Positions 1 through 8,455 of a stretch of 53,016 nucleotides of DNA are shown piece after piece. This stretch comes from Geomonas paludis (GTDB lineage Bacteria > Desulfobacterota > Desulfuromonadia > Geobacterales > Geobacteraceae), in assembly GCF_014193585.1 (NCBI RefSeq), contig NZ_BLXY01000017.1, positions 1 through 53,016 of the forward strand, written 5' to 3'. Within the stretch, counting starts at the first letter, position 1; each line of letters begins with the position of its first letter. The notes below the pieces were generated by a model. That model was given only the letters and a program-made list of their open reading frames with translations. It did not search any database and had not been told where the DNA came from. The position numbers were made by a program, and so were the translations under genes.

Positions 1-105
1 GTGCACAAGGTGGCTATAACCGCTACGATGCGAAAGCTCCTGGTCATACTGAATGCAATGCTCAGAGATAACCAGCCTTGGAGCGATAGCCACGCTTTTG
101 CTTGA
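1..105 (+). CDS. IS110-family transposase, C-terminal fragment
   Basis: The open frame runs in from outside the window and stops at TGA 103-105, leaving 34 residues. It contains MRKLLVILNAMLRDNQPW, the typical C-terminal helix and tail of IS110 transposases (DEDD RuvC-like recombinases with a C-terminal Tnp_20 serine domain). The catalytic domains are not visible. An identical copy sits inverted at the right edge. Confidence 0.75.
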   Translation: MHKVAITATMRKLLVILNAMLRDNQPWSDSHAFA

Positions 106-130
106 CAGAGAACACGGTTGCTTTGCGTTA
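1..130 (+). mobile_element. IS110-family element, right-end fragment (left edge of window)
   Basis: This is the 3' end of an insertion sequence: the transposase C-terminus (1-105) plus about 25 bp of non-coding end. Bases 2-130 reappear as a perfect reverse complement at 52888-53016. Identity stops at base 131, which marks the junction with unique DNA. The short tail after the transposase stop fits the IS110 group, where the non-coding RNA region lies at the other end, but that end is outside the window. Confidence 0.75.
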
Positions 131-226
131 GGGGCTTTTCCGCTTTGTTTACCCTATGGAAAATTCTCCTCACATGGGTTATTGTTCTTCTCCCAAGAAA
201 CGGACGACCGTTCCCGGAGGTGTCGC

Positions 227-1273
227 CTGCCCGTCTTCACCGGACAACTTTTCGCCATGCTATCCGCGGCCCTCTTCGGCGTGTCGCCGGTCTTTTGCAA
301 GCTGCTCATCGGCGACATGTCGCCCGCCCTGCTCGCCGGATTGCTCTACCTGGGCTCCGGGCTCGGGCTGCAGGCGCTGCTCCTTTCCCGGCGCAAGAGC
401 ACCCGGGCCGAACTGCGCCTGCTCTCCCAGGAACACCGGCTGAAACTCGTCGGCGCCGTCATCGCCGGCGGCATCGTCGCCCCGCTCTGCCTCGCCTTCG
501 GCATCAAGTACGGCACCGCCTCCGAGGTATCGCTGCTTCTCAACCTGGAGACCGTGGCCACCACCCTGATCGCTTGGCTCGTCTTCAGGGAATACATCGG
601 CCCCTACGTCTGGACCGGCAAAGTCCTCATCCTGGTCGGCGCCGCTCTCGTGGTGCTCAGGGCGGAAGGGGGGCTTTCCTTCTCGCTCTCAGGCCTGCTG
701 GTGGTGATCGCCTGCGTCTTCTGGGGCATCGACAACAACCTGACCCGCGACGTGGACGAGATCTCCTCCACGGTGCTGGCGTCGGTGAAGGGACTTGCCG
801 CGGGGCTCTTCTCCATCGTCCTGGCGCTCGTCTTCAGCACCGGCGCCGCCACGCCGGCGCAGATTGCAGGCGCGCTCGGGGTGGGCGCCATGAGCTACGG
901 TGTCAGCCTCGTCCTGTTCGTGGAGGCCCTGCGCCAGATCGGCGCCGCCCGCACCGCCACCTTCTTCGCGGTGGGCCCCTTTTTCGGAACGCTCCTTTCG
1001 GTGGCACTGCTGGGTGAGCGCCCCCCCGCCGCCTACTGGGTTGCCACGGTCCTCATGCTGGCGGGCATCCTGCTCCTCTACGTGGAGGTGCACGGCCATC
1101 GCCATACCCACGAGGAACTGGCCCATGCCCACCCACACCGCCACGACGAGCACCACGAACACGAACACCCGGAGGGGGAAGAGGGAGAACCCCACGACCA
1201 CTTTCACGTGCACCGGCCGGTCACCCATTCCCACGTGCACTGGCCCGATCAGCATCACCGGCACGAGCACTAG
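227..1273 (+). CDS. EamA/DMT-family transporter with histidine-rich C-terminal tail
   Basis: An inner-membrane protein of the drug/metabolite transporter superfamily, with about ten hydrophobic segments in two EamA repeats (starting near FAMLSAALFGVSP, and again near VIACVFWGIDNN). The last ~60 residues are exceptionally rich in His, Asp and Glu (repeats such as HAHPHRHDEHHEHEH), which suggests binding of a divalent metal; the substrate is not known. The start is uncertain. GGAGG at 216-220 sits 6 nt before a CTG at 227, and the first ATG in the right place is 257. The open frame continues upstream into the IS110 end, so insertion may have altered the 5' region. A DUF4337-like gene follows 46 bp downstream. 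Confidence 0.8.
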   Translation: MPVFTGQLFAMLSAALFGVSPVFCKLLIGDMSPALLAGLLYLGSGLGLQALLLSRRKSTRAELRLLSQEHRLKLVGAVIAGGIVAPLCLAFGIKYGTASEVSLLLNLETVATTLIAWLVFREYIGPYVWTGKVLILVGAALVVLRAEGGLSFSLSGLLVVIACVFWGIDNNLTRDVDEISSTVLASVKGLAAGLFSIVLALVFSTGAATPAQIAGALGVGAMSYGVSLVLFVEALRQIGAARTATFFAVGPFFGTLLSVALLGERPPAAYWVATVLMLAGILLLYVEVHGHRHTHEELAHAHPHRHDEHHEHEHPEGEEGEPHDHFHVHRPVTHSHVHWPDQHHRHEH

Positions 1274-1319
1274 CTGCCGCCGTAACGACCCCCATCACCA
1301 CCAGCAGGAGGTATGACTA

Positions 1320-1847
1320 ATGGCAGAAGAAAAAAAGGAGCCCTGGCTCAACTATCTCGCACTCACCACCGTGGTCCTCGCCGTGTGCGCCACGCTGGCC
1401 ACCTTCAAGGGGGGCGGCTTCTCGACCAGGTCCGTCCTGGTGCAGAACCAGGCCTCGGACCAGTGGGCCTTCTACCAGGCCAAGAGCATCAAGCAGTCCC
1501 TGGCCGAGATGGAGCAGGGGCAGTTGGAGCGCGAGCTTTTGCGGACCGCCGACCGGAAGGTAGCCGCCGCCATGGAGGGCAGGGTGCAGGCGCTCAAAGG
1601 AAAGATTGCCAAGTACGACCAGGAGAAGGCGAAGATCCAGGACGACGCCAAGAAACTCGAGAAAGAGCGGGACGATGCGCAGCACCACGGCCGTCCCTTC
1701 GGGCTCGCCGTCATCTTCCTGCAGATCGCCATCCTGCTCTCGTCCATCGCTGCGCTGTTGAAGAAGAAGATGGTCTGGGTGGCCGGCGTCGCGGTCGGTA
1801 TCTGCGGCTTGGTTCAGTTCGCCAACGGCTTCATGCTCTTCATGTAG
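1320..1847 (+). CDS. DUF4337-like membrane protein
   Basis: 175 residues with one N-terminal membrane segment (about 11-30), a long charged coiled-coil-like middle (about 60-120) and two C-terminal membrane segments (about 127-145 and 150-170). This layout and the opening EKKEPWLNYLALTTVVLAV match the DUF4337 family, whose function is unknown. GGAGG at 1306-1310 precedes the ATG. The gene is close behind the EamA transporter and probably co-transcribed. A hairpin terminator follows at 1871-1906. Confidence 0.75.
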   Translation: MAEEKKEPWLNYLALTTVVLAVCATLATFKGGGFSTRSVLVQNQASDQWAFYQAKSIKQSLAEMEQGQLERELLRTADRKVAAAMEGRVQALKGKIAKYDQEKAKIQDDAKKLEKERDDAQHHGRPFGLAVIFLQIAILLSSIAALLKKKMVWVAGVAVGICGLVQFANGFMLFM

Positions 1848-1870
1848 TCCAGGCACCGCTCGCAAACGCA

Positions 1871-1906
1871 AAAAGGGGACGCAGCCCACGCCGCGTCCCC
1901 TTCTTT
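1871..1906 (+). terminator. Rho-independent terminator after the EamA/DUF4337 pair
   Basis: An 8-bp GC-rich stem (GGGGACGC, 1875-1882, with GCGTCCCC, 1893-1900) is followed by TTCTTTC and preceded by an A-run. Confidence 0.7.
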
Positions 1907-1969
1907 CATGGTTTTCCTGGTGATTTAGGTAAGCAGAAAGTACATTTCTCACAACCGCTCGGGCCCTCA

Positions 1970-2085
1970 CGTTCCCCCCTTTTGCGAAGGGGGGATAGGG
2001 GGGATTTAGCCAAGGCAGCCACAGATTCCCAGCCTGCAGCGGAGTCAAATCCCCCTCAATCCCCCTTTGCAAAAGGGGGAAGCTG
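1970..2085. repeat. Dispersed inverted repeat (CCCCCTTTTGCGAAGGGGG type), two arms
   Basis: Two palindromic blocks, CCCCCCTTTTGCGAAGGGGGG near 1975 and CCCCCTTTGCAAAAGGGGGA near 2060, each next to AAATCCCCC or GGGGGATTT. Related blocks occur at 15765-15850, 38143-38170 and 50530-50570, so this is a dispersed extragenic palindrome family. Confidence 0.6.
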
Positions 2086-2092
2086 GATTACC

Positions 2093-3781
2093 CTACCTCT
2101 TCCCGAAGAACCTCCCGTATTTCTGCCAGTACTCCTTCAGCCGTGCCTCGTAGTCCCACTGCGCCGCCGCCTTGGCGCTCTGCTTCAGAAAACTTGCGCA
2201 GCGCACAGACGGCGTGGCCGAACCGGGAACGTCTGCAGAACAAGCCTCCACCGCCTTGCCCTGCGCCACGTCGGCCCACAGCGGCGCGCCCGTCATGAAG
2301 CTGTACTGCAGGCTGTTGCGCCCGAGGTACTGCAGGTCATCGCGGGTGAGACCGTACTTCTGAACGCCGTAGATCCATTCGTCGGTAAAGTTCGCGTGGG
2401 ATACCCCCTCGTCGTCGCTGGCGAAGGCCACCGGCACCCCGTAGGCCCGGTACTGGGCGAAGGGATGCGCCGATCCGGCGATGCCGAGGATCTGGGCGTT
2501 ACTGGTGAACATGACCTCGACCAGGGCGTTGTTGTGCCTGAAGAGGTCCGCCACTTCCGACTTCTCCTTGTCCTTCAGGAAGGCGAAGGAGACCCCGTGC
2601 CCGATCCGCCTGGCCCCCGCCTTGAGCGTGCCGGTCAGGTGCTCTTTCAGGGCCGGGTTGTCCGCCCCGACGAAGCAGGGGGTGAGTTCTCCGGCGTGCA
2701 GGGCCATGTTGACCTTGGGAAAGGCCTCGTGGAAGTAGCCGAAGATGCGCATCTGGTCCTGGAATCCCGCCAACGAGACCGGGGCGTCCTCCTTGCTCAA
2801 GAGGTTCACCCCGACCACGCGCTCCTCCGATGAGGCGAGCAACATCGAGAAGGCGGCCTGGGTGAATACCTTGGCCAGGTCCGGCGTGCCGTCGGCTAGC
2901 GAGGAGGTGCGGTTCACGGTCACGATGAAGGCGTAGTCGACGCCGCAGGCCGCGTCGGTGTCGGGACTGCCGCAGTTGAGCAGGGTGCGCGTCTTGTTGA
3001 CGTACTGTGCGATCTCGGTGCGCGCGGCGGCGACCGTATCGCCCAGCCCCGCCTGCAGCAGGAAACGCTGCAGCGCGGGGAACTGGCGGCTGTCCCGGTA
3101 CGAGGCCTGCACCGGGAATTGCTGCTTCAGTTGCCTGGCCAGCGCGCTCACCGCCGAAGACTGGAAGGAGAGCATGGTCTCAAGATAGGAGACGCCGTCC
3201 CGCTGGGACTGCCTCAGTACCTCGGCCAGCATGGCGGGCGTGTTGCAGGCGTTGTCGGAGACGGCCCGGAACCTGGCGAAGGTGTTGAAGAAGTGGTCAT
3301 GCCCGGACTGGGTGTCGGGATAGCCGAAGCGGTACATGGAGAGGGACTGCAGGATCCGCTCCCGGTCCCCCGCGGAAGCTTCCGAGAGCGCCCTGAAACC
3401 GTCGCCGCAGCGGCCGGACGATGTCGCCGCCTCAATGGTGTAGGGCGTCGTCGTCCCTTGGGGCCCGTAACAGGCGCCGTCGGCAGCGCCCAGCGCCAGG
3501 TACTTTTCCGGCTGTACCGTGCCGGAGAGATGGTTATGGAGATCGGCGCCCTTGGGGAACAGGCGCAGCGCCTCGGCGAGCTCCGGCTGTTCCTTTTTGG
3601 TCTTCTCGATCACGGCGGCATACTCCCGCACCGCGTAGTTGGGCTGGGCGCAGATCTTGGCGGCGCTGACGGTCGCGGAGGCAGTGGCGTGGGTGTCGCC
3701 CGCGAACGAGGGCGCGGCGGTGAGCAGCGTTGCCGCGAGGAGCGCCGCCAGCGGTCGAGCGCCCTTAGTGAAAAGCTTCAT
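2093..3781 (-). CDS. Exported adenosine deaminase-family protein
   Basis: 562 residues. An N-terminal signal peptide (LAALLAATLLTAAPSFA, cleavage near residue 27) implies export. The body carries the metal-dependent hydrolase signatures of adenosine/AMP deaminases in order: an HxH pair (KGADLHNHLSG, about 78-87), HAGE, RIGHG and ASDDEG. These supply the zinc ligands and catalytic Glu, His and Asp. It probably deaminates a purine nucleoside outside the cytoplasm; substrate choice cannot be read from the sequence. It is longer than cytosolic adenosine deaminase (about 340 residues), resembling secreted ADGF-like members. It is a lone gene converging on the DUF4337 gene. Confidence 0.82.
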   Translation of the reverse strand: MKLFTKGARPLAALLAATLLTAAPSFAGDTHATASATVSAAKICAQPNYAVREYAAVIEKTKKEQPELAEALRLFPKGADLHNHLSGTVQPEKYLALGAADGACYGPQGTTTPYTIEAATSSGRCGDGFRALSEASAGDRERILQSLSMYRFGYPDTQSGHDHFFNTFARFRAVSDNACNTPAMLAEVLRQSQRDGVSYLETMLSFQSSAVSALARQLKQQFPVQASYRDSRQFPALQRFLLQAGLGDTVAAARTEIAQYVNKTRTLLNCGSPDTDAACGVDYAFIVTVNRTSSLADGTPDLAKVFTQAAFSMLLASSEERVVGVNLLSKEDAPVSLAGFQDQMRIFGYFHEAFPKVNMALHAGELTPCFVGADNPALKEHLTGTLKAGARRIGHGVSFAFLKDKEKSEVADLFRHNNALVEVMFTSNAQILGIAGSAHPFAQYRAYGVPVAFASDDEGVSHANFTDEWIYGVQKYGLTRDDLQYLGRNSLQYSFMTGAPLWADVAQGKAVEACSADVPGSATPSVRCASFLKQSAKAAAQWDYEARLKEYWQKYGRFFGKR

Positions 3782-3930
3782 GGAACTCTCTCTAGGTGGA
3801 AGTGGTTGCGCGAGGTGCTTTCCGAGAAGGCGAATTTATGCCCGTTCAGTCGGGTTGTCAACGGCTTAAAGCCTTTGGTGAGGCTCAGTCAGGTGAGGGT
3901 ACCGTCCCCGACGCCGTCTGCGTCGGCCCA

Positions 3931-4083
3931 TGTCCACCCTGTCCACCATGTCCACCATGTCCACCATGTCCACCATGTCCACCATGTCCACCATGTCCAC
4001 CATGTCCACCATGTCCACCATGTCCACCATGTCCACCATGTCCACCATGTCCACCATGTCCACCATGTCCACCATGTCCACCG
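3931..4083. repeat. 9-bp minisatellite, 17 tandem copies (TGTCCACCA)
   Basis: Seventeen contiguous 9-bp units; the inner fifteen are identical TGTCCACCA, and the first and last differ at the final base. It lies 150 bp upstream of the adenosine deaminase-like gene, between divergent genes. All frames are open through it on both strands, which creates spurious reading frames. A shorter related array is at 8386-8439. Confidence 0.95.
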
Positions 4084-4267
4084 CGGGCACAAAAAGAGGC
4101 GGGGCTTCACCGCTCGCCCGCCCTTAGTTGTTCAACTTCTGCAACCCTGAGTTCAAAATTTGCTCAGCGCCCGGCGAGGGGAGATTTTTCGCCTGGACAA
4201 ATTGCTTAAGGTTTTCCAATGGTTAAAAATTGCTAACTCTGGCATCTGTTTTGAACCTATCCGAAAC

Positions 4268-4303
4268 ATGACGAGAATGATGCCTTAACTTGGTTCTCGT
4301 CAT
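4268..4303 (+). promoter_or_regulatory. Perfect 10-bp inverted repeat upstream of the surface-protein operon
   Basis: ATGACGAGAA (4268-4277) pairs with TTCTCGTCAT (4294-4303) across a 16-nt loop. It ends a few bases before the ribosome-binding site of the first micro-ORF at 4318. It could be a protein operator or a 5' UTR hairpin; there is no U-tract, so a terminator is unlikely. Confidence 0.5.
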
Positions 4304-4317
4304 CAAAGGAGAGACAG

Positions 4318-4401
4318 ATGAACAAGGAACTTTGGCTGGAGCTGCACCGGCAGGGTACAGCGCGAGGGCCGCCGCCGTCGGCACAGGCGGAGTGCGGGTG
4401 A
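4318..4401 (+). CDS. Micro-ORF 1 (27 aa) ahead of the surface protein
   Basis: An ATG with AAAGGAG nearby encodes MNKELWLELHRQGTARGPPP and seven more residues. Its stop overlaps the GTG of the next micro-ORF (GTGA, 4398-4401), an arrangement typical of translational coupling. No family is recognised. It may be a leader peptide or a chance frame. Confidence 0.4.
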   Translation: MNKELWLELHRQGTARGPPPSAQAECG

Positions 4402-4454
4402 TCCGCGACAGGCTGCTGAACATCATCCTGAGAAGTAAAGGAGGTACATCATGA
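4398..4454 (+). CDS. Micro-ORF 2 (18 aa) coupled to the surface protein
   Basis: GTG start at 4398, overlapping the stop of micro-ORF 1, preceded by GGAG. It encodes MIRDRLLNIILRSKGGTS and ends in an ATGA overlap (4451-4454) with the start of the 890-residue surface protein. The ribosome-binding site of that large gene (AAAGGAGG) lies inside this ORF, so its translation could open or block the site. No homologue is recognised. Confidence 0.4.
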   Translation: MIRDRLLNIILRSKGGTS

Positions 4455-7123
4455 GTAGGATGCTAAGAAACGGACCGGAAAATCGTGGCGCTTTCGGGGC
4501 TCCGCGCCGGGGGGCGTGGCTACAGTGGGCGCCGGGCATCTTCGCGCTCGCGCTGGTGCTGGCATGTTCCAGTAGCGACCAAAGCTTCGCCTGGGTCATC
4601 CCCCACGCCTGCATCAAGGCCGAGAAATCCGTCAGCACGACGGGGCTGGGTGGCCCGTTCATCAGAAACAGCGTGACCACGACCAACCCCGACGGCACCC
4701 TGACAACCTCGGTGCCGGGCGCCAACAACGTGCCGGCGCCGACGGTCAAAGTGCCGACCGCCTTCTACGGCGACACCAAGGTGGTGTACAAGTTCCTGGT
4801 GAAAAACTGCGGCGAGGTGATGCTCTACAACGTTCGCCTTGGTGACTGCATCGACACGAGATCGGTGGGTTCGGACGGATTTCTGCTGGGAGCCAGTGAC
4901 AATAAATGCGTCTGGGATCCCCTCCTGGTCCCCTCCACGACCAGTATCGCACAGTCGCTCAGCCCGACGCAGTCCGTCACCCTTACCAGTGCGAGCTTCC
5001 CGCTTAACCCTATATCCTCGGTGGATATCTGCGGGACTTTCGGCCGGTCACGGACCAACGGGATCGTCCGCAACGACCTGGTCATCAAGGCCGATGCCGA
5101 CCTCGACGGCGATGGCGTCGGCGAGAAGACCATCGTTTTCGAGGACCTGAACCTGGTCCAATGCAAAGACTTCCAGCATGCCTATGCCTCGGTGGGCGAC
5201 CGCGTGTGGCGAGACCTGAATGGAAACGGTGTGCAGGACTGTCTGGATAGCAACAACAACGGGATCATCGGAGACGCCGGCGACACGGGGACCGAGTGCG
5301 GTGCGGGTATCCCCGGTGTGACGGTGAACCTGGTTGATTGCCAGAACCCAACCAGCGTGGTGTCGTCGATGCAGACGGACCCGAACGGCTTCTACCTCTT
5401 CCAGAACCTCAACCCGGGGCGGTACTGCGTCAGGTTCGACGCGGAGACCGTCCCGCCCGTCACCTGTGCCACCGGCGTTCCCCAGTTCACCACGCAAAAC
5501 GTGGGGGGGAACGACTCCTTCGACAGCGACGCCAGCCCCATTACCGGCGTAGCCCCTGCCGTCACGCTGGTTAGCGGGCAAACCGACCGGACCGTCGATG
5601 CCGGTGTGATCTGCAAGGCATGCCAGGTGGCGATCGACAAGAAGTGCCAGGTCCAGCCTCCCGCGACGGGGAGCTTCGTATGCAGCAACGCAAAGCCGAT
5701 AGATTCCTTGACCATGATCTGGACCGGCCAGGACGGCATCTACATCAAGGCGTGGAAAGGGACTCCCGGCACGACCCTCCTCGCCACCACCGGGCCGATC
5801 GCCAAGGGTGAGAAGGTGACCGTCACCGGTATGGGGGGGTCGCCACTCGACCAGATCTGGGAGATCTTCTCAGGCCTCCCTGATCCACAGGGTAGCAACA
5901 AGATAGGGCAGTCGCAGTTCCACATCTCCTGCTCCGACATCGACATGAACGGACCTGAGGACTGCGGCAAGCTGGCGGGCAACGCCAAGACAACGAACAC
6001 CGCCCTGCTGAACCTCTGGATCTTCGACGGCATGGCCGGCAACGGAGAGGCTCTGTCGTGCACGCCGTCGACCCAAAGCGGACAGGACGCCTGCTCCTTC
6101 GTTGCCGAGGCCGCACCTAGCTGTCTTTCCCTGCGGGCGAAACCCCAGACCCTGACGTTCAGGTACACCGGCAAGGATTGCGGCGCCAGCTCGAACAGCC
6201 AGGCCGCGGACAAGTGGTCCTGCAGCGGCATTCCAGGCAGCTCTCCGCTCATCTCCATCGTCAAGGACCCCACCAGGATCACGGTCAGCCCGACCAGCGG
6301 CCTCAGCGTCGGTGACCTGCTGACCGTCTCCACGATCGGGACCGACATGGGGACCGAGATCCAGCTCCAAGTGGGGGGGCAGGCCATCAAGGTCCACACT
6401 TCATGCTCGCAACCGCTGGCCGTCGGCGACATATTCGGCAGCCTCGAACTCCTGCAGTTCAACGGGAGGGGGGCCGGCGCACAGGTGACCTACTCCTACC
6501 AGGTCAAGAACAACGGCAGCGCCGCGGTCGACATCACCAGTGTCTCCGACGACAAGCTGGGCGAGCTGCTGGGCCAGACTACCAGGCTCGAGGCAGGAGG
6601 GACCCTGGCGCTTGAGAAAACTGCGCTCGTCACCCAGACCACCACCAACCAGGTCACGGCTACGGCGCGCGTCGCCGGCAGCGGCACCATCTGCAACCAG
6701 GTGCGCGACCTGGTGACGGTAACGATGACCTCGCCGACCTGCGCGGTCGGGGCCTCCTTCTACGGTCTTGGTGACTACTCCGTGAAATATAAACTCACCA
6801 ACGCGAGCGCGACCATGGCTACCCTCGACACCATGATGCTCAACTTCCCGGGCAGCTACGGCTCCATCAAGGAGATCAGGCTCGATGGGACCATCTACAA
6901 GTACGCTGCGGGAGGCGCAGTGGTCGGCCCGGGCGTCAAGATCGGTGCGTCCGTCTGGACCAACCCCGACATCACCAAGCGGCAACTGAACCCGGGCGAG
7001 ACCCGCGTGCTGGAGGTCATCTTCTCCAAGAAAGGGGTGCGCTCCGACTGGCTCGGCATCACCAGCTTCGGCGGCATGACCTTCAAGGAGGGGTGTCAGG
7101 CCACCTTCCCGGTGACCCGGTAG
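4451..7123 (+). CDS. Large exported surface protein with an SdrD B-like domain
   Basis: 890 residues. A long basic N-region and hydrophobic stretch (GIFALALVLAC, ending near residue 38) look like a signal peptide, with a weak lipobox ending at the Cys. Residues about 244-345 form an SdrD B-like / Cna-B-type domain (VGDRVWRDLNGNGVQD, then GIPGVTVNL and NGFYLFQNLNPGRYCVRFD), a beta-sandwich common in adhesins. The rest is Cys-rich and Thr/Ser/Gly-rich with DUF11-like passages (YSYQVKNNGSAAVDITSV, about 675-692). No C-terminal sorting or membrane anchor is seen. AAAGGAGG precedes the ATG, which overlaps micro-ORF 2. It is probably a cell-surface structural or adhesive protein. Confidence 0.75.
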   Translation: MSRMLRNGPENRGAFGAPRRGAWLQWAPGIFALALVLACSSSDQSFAWVIPHACIKAEKSVSTTGLGGPFIRNSVTTTNPDGTLTTSVPGANNVPAPTVKVPTAFYGDTKVVYKFLVKNCGEVMLYNVRLGDCIDTRSVGSDGFLLGASDNKCVWDPLLVPSTTSIAQSLSPTQSVTLTSASFPLNPISSVDICGTFGRSRTNGIVRNDLVIKADADLDGDGVGEKTIVFEDLNLVQCKDFQHAYASVGDRVWRDLNGNGVQDCLDSNNNGIIGDAGDTGTECGAGIPGVTVNLVDCQNPTSVVSSMQTDPNGFYLFQNLNPGRYCVRFDAETVPPVTCATGVPQFTTQNVGGNDSFDSDASPITGVAPAVTLVSGQTDRTVDAGVICKACQVAIDKKCQVQPPATGSFVCSNAKPIDSLTMIWTGQDGIYIKAWKGTPGTTLLATTGPIAKGEKVTVTGMGGSPLDQIWEIFSGLPDPQGSNKIGQSQFHISCSDIDMNGPEDCGKLAGNAKTTNTALLNLWIFDGMAGNGEALSCTPSTQSGQDACSFVAEAAPSCLSLRAKPQTLTFRYTGKDCGASSNSQAADKWSCSGIPGSSPLISIVKDPTRITVSPTSGLSVGDLLTVSTIGTDMGTEIQLQVGGQAIKVHTSCSQPLAVGDIFGSLELLQFNGRGAGAQVTYSYQVKNNGSAAVDITSVSDDKLGELLGQTTRLEAGGTLALEKTALVTQTTTNQVTATARVAGSGTICNQVRDLVTVTMTSPTCAVGASFYGLGDYSVKYKLTNASATMATLDTMMLNFPGSYGSIKEIRLDGTIYKYAAGGAVVGPGVKIGASVWTNPDITKRQLNPGETRVLEVIFSKKGVRSDWLGITSFGGMTFKEGCQATFPVTR

Positions 7124-7168
7124 TGGGGCTGTAGCTAGTTACGAATCTGCTCTTTAGGCTTCGGACGC

Positions 7169-7208
7169 AAAAAGAGTCGGCGCGTTGTTCGCGCCGGCTC
7201 TCCTTTTT
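7169..7208 (+). terminator. Rho-independent terminator after the surface protein
   Basis: A 12-bp near-perfect stem (7173-7184 with 7190-7201; arms AGAGTCGGCGCG and CGCGCCGGCTCT) with a TTGTT loop and a CCTTTTT tail. Confidence 0.8.
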
Positions 7209-7390
7209 CCATTCAGGCTGTGGCCTTTTCGCCTGCTCCCTGATCGCCTTTCGATCTCTCCGTGATGTGTCAGCGCCGCGCTGGTCATCTTCGCGGGAAC
7301 CACCCTTGAAGGCGAGGCGAAAAAGCGTATAGTTACCCGGTCGGATGCGGCACCGTTCGCGGCGGGAGTTCTGGGGCCTGGGAGGCAATT

Positions 7391-8326
7391 ATGATTTACC
7401 GCACCTTGGGGAGTACCGGGGCAAGGGTATCTGCGATCGGGGTAGGGGGATGGCATCTGGGCCTGCCGCGGGTCAGCGAGGAGGACAGCATCCGTATCGT
7501 TCGTTCCGCCATCGACCGCGGCATCAACTTCATGGACAACTGCTGGGATTACAACGAGGGGGCAAGTGAGCTCCGCATGGGCAGGGCGCTCAGGGACGGG
7601 TATCGGGACAGGGTATTCCTGATGACCAAGATCGACGGGCGCACCCGGCGGGAGGCAGCCCGGCAGCTGGAACAATCGCTGCAAAGGCTGCAGGTGGAAA
7701 CGATCGACCTGGTCCAGCACCACGAGGTGCTCCGCTTCGAGGACCCGCACCGCATCTTCGATCAGGACGGCGCGCACCAGGCGCTTTTGGAGGCGCGCCA
7801 GGCGGGAAAGATCCGCTATCTGGGCTTCACCGGACACAAGGACCCGCAGATCCACCTGCACATGCTCGGGGTCGCCGCCGAGCACGGCTTCCGTTTCGAC
7901 GCAGTGCAGATGCCGCTGAACGTGATGGACGCCCACTTCAGGAGTTTTGAGCAGTTGGTGCTTCCCGAGCTGGTGCGGCAAGAGATAGGGGTATTGGGGA
8001 TGAAGTCCATGGCCAACGGCATCCTGCTCAAGTCCGGCACGGCAAGCGCCGTCGAGTGCCTGCGCTACGCCCTGCACCTGCCGACCTCCGTCGTGATCAC
8101 CGGCATCGACAGCATGGAGGTTCTCGATCAGGCCTGTCACGCGGCGGACACCTTCCGCCCGTTCGAGCCGGCCGAGTTGGAGTCGCTGTTGTCCCGTACC
8201 GCGGAGGCCGCCCGCACCGGTTACTACGAGCCCTTCAAGACCACCTCGCTCTTCGACGGCACCGCCGCCAATCCCCAGTGGCTGGGCGAAGAGCCCGAGC
8301 GCATGCGCCAGCTATTCACCCGCTGA
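7391..8326 (+). CDS. Aldo/keto reductase family protein
   Basis: 311 residues, the usual size for a TIM-barrel NAD(P)H-dependent oxidoreductase of the aldo/keto reductase superfamily. The catalytic tetrad is visible: Asp49 and Tyr54 (MDNCWDY), Lys80 (LMTKIDG) and His110 or His111 (LVQHHE). The opening YRTLGSTGARVSAIGVGGW is the standard first strand and loop. GGGAGG precedes the ATG. It reduces aldehydes or ketones; the substrate is unknown. It stands alone between the surface protein terminator and the convergent chemoreceptor. Confidence 0.88.
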   Translation: MIYRTLGSTGARVSAIGVGGWHLGLPRVSEEDSIRIVRSAIDRGINFMDNCWDYNEGASELRMGRALRDGYRDRVFLMTKIDGRTRREAARQLEQSLQRLQVETIDLVQHHEVLRFEDPHRIFDQDGAHQALLEARQAGKIRYLGFTGHKDPQIHLHMLGVAAEHGFRFDAVQMPLNVMDAHFRSFEQLVLPELVRQEIGVLGMKSMANGILLKSGTASAVECLRYALHLPTSVVITGIDSMEVLDQACHAADTFRPFEPAELESLLSRTAEAARTGYYEPFKTTSLFDGTAANPQWLGEEPERMRQLFTR

Positions 8327-8385
8327 TGGGCAAGCAGTTTGACGTGTTGCGTTGGCACCCACCCGCTTGCCCCAACCGTCCGCCG

Positions 8386-8439
8386 GGTCCACCGGGTCCA
8401 CCGGGTCCACCAGGTCCACCAGCTCCACCAGGTCCACCG
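8386..8439. repeat. 9-bp repeat array, 6 copies (GGTCCACCG/A)
   Basis: Six 9-bp units in the 129-bp gap between the convergent aldo/keto reductase and chemoreceptor genes. Related to the array at 3931-4083 through the shared GTCCACC core. One frame reads as Pro-Pro-Gly but no collagen-like gene is present. Confidence 0.85.
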
Positions 8440-8455
8440 GCCGGCAGACAGCCTT

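Noticed and set aside
53..226. N-terminal extension of the EamA transporter back to base 53
   Set aside because: The extension begins inside the IS110 end, is unlike a membrane helix and has no ribosome-binding site; the frame is open by chance across the junction.
4188..4262. Sigma-54 promoter upstream of the micro-ORFs
   Set aside because: CTGGCATCTGTTTTGAA lacks the GC at -12, and the nearby TGGTTAAAAATTGCT has only nine bases between GG and GC.
8386..8439. Collagen-like Gly-Pro-Pro gene
   Set aside because: Only six 9-bp units lie between two convergent genes, with no supporting start or flanking coding signal; the frame is a by-product of the repeat.
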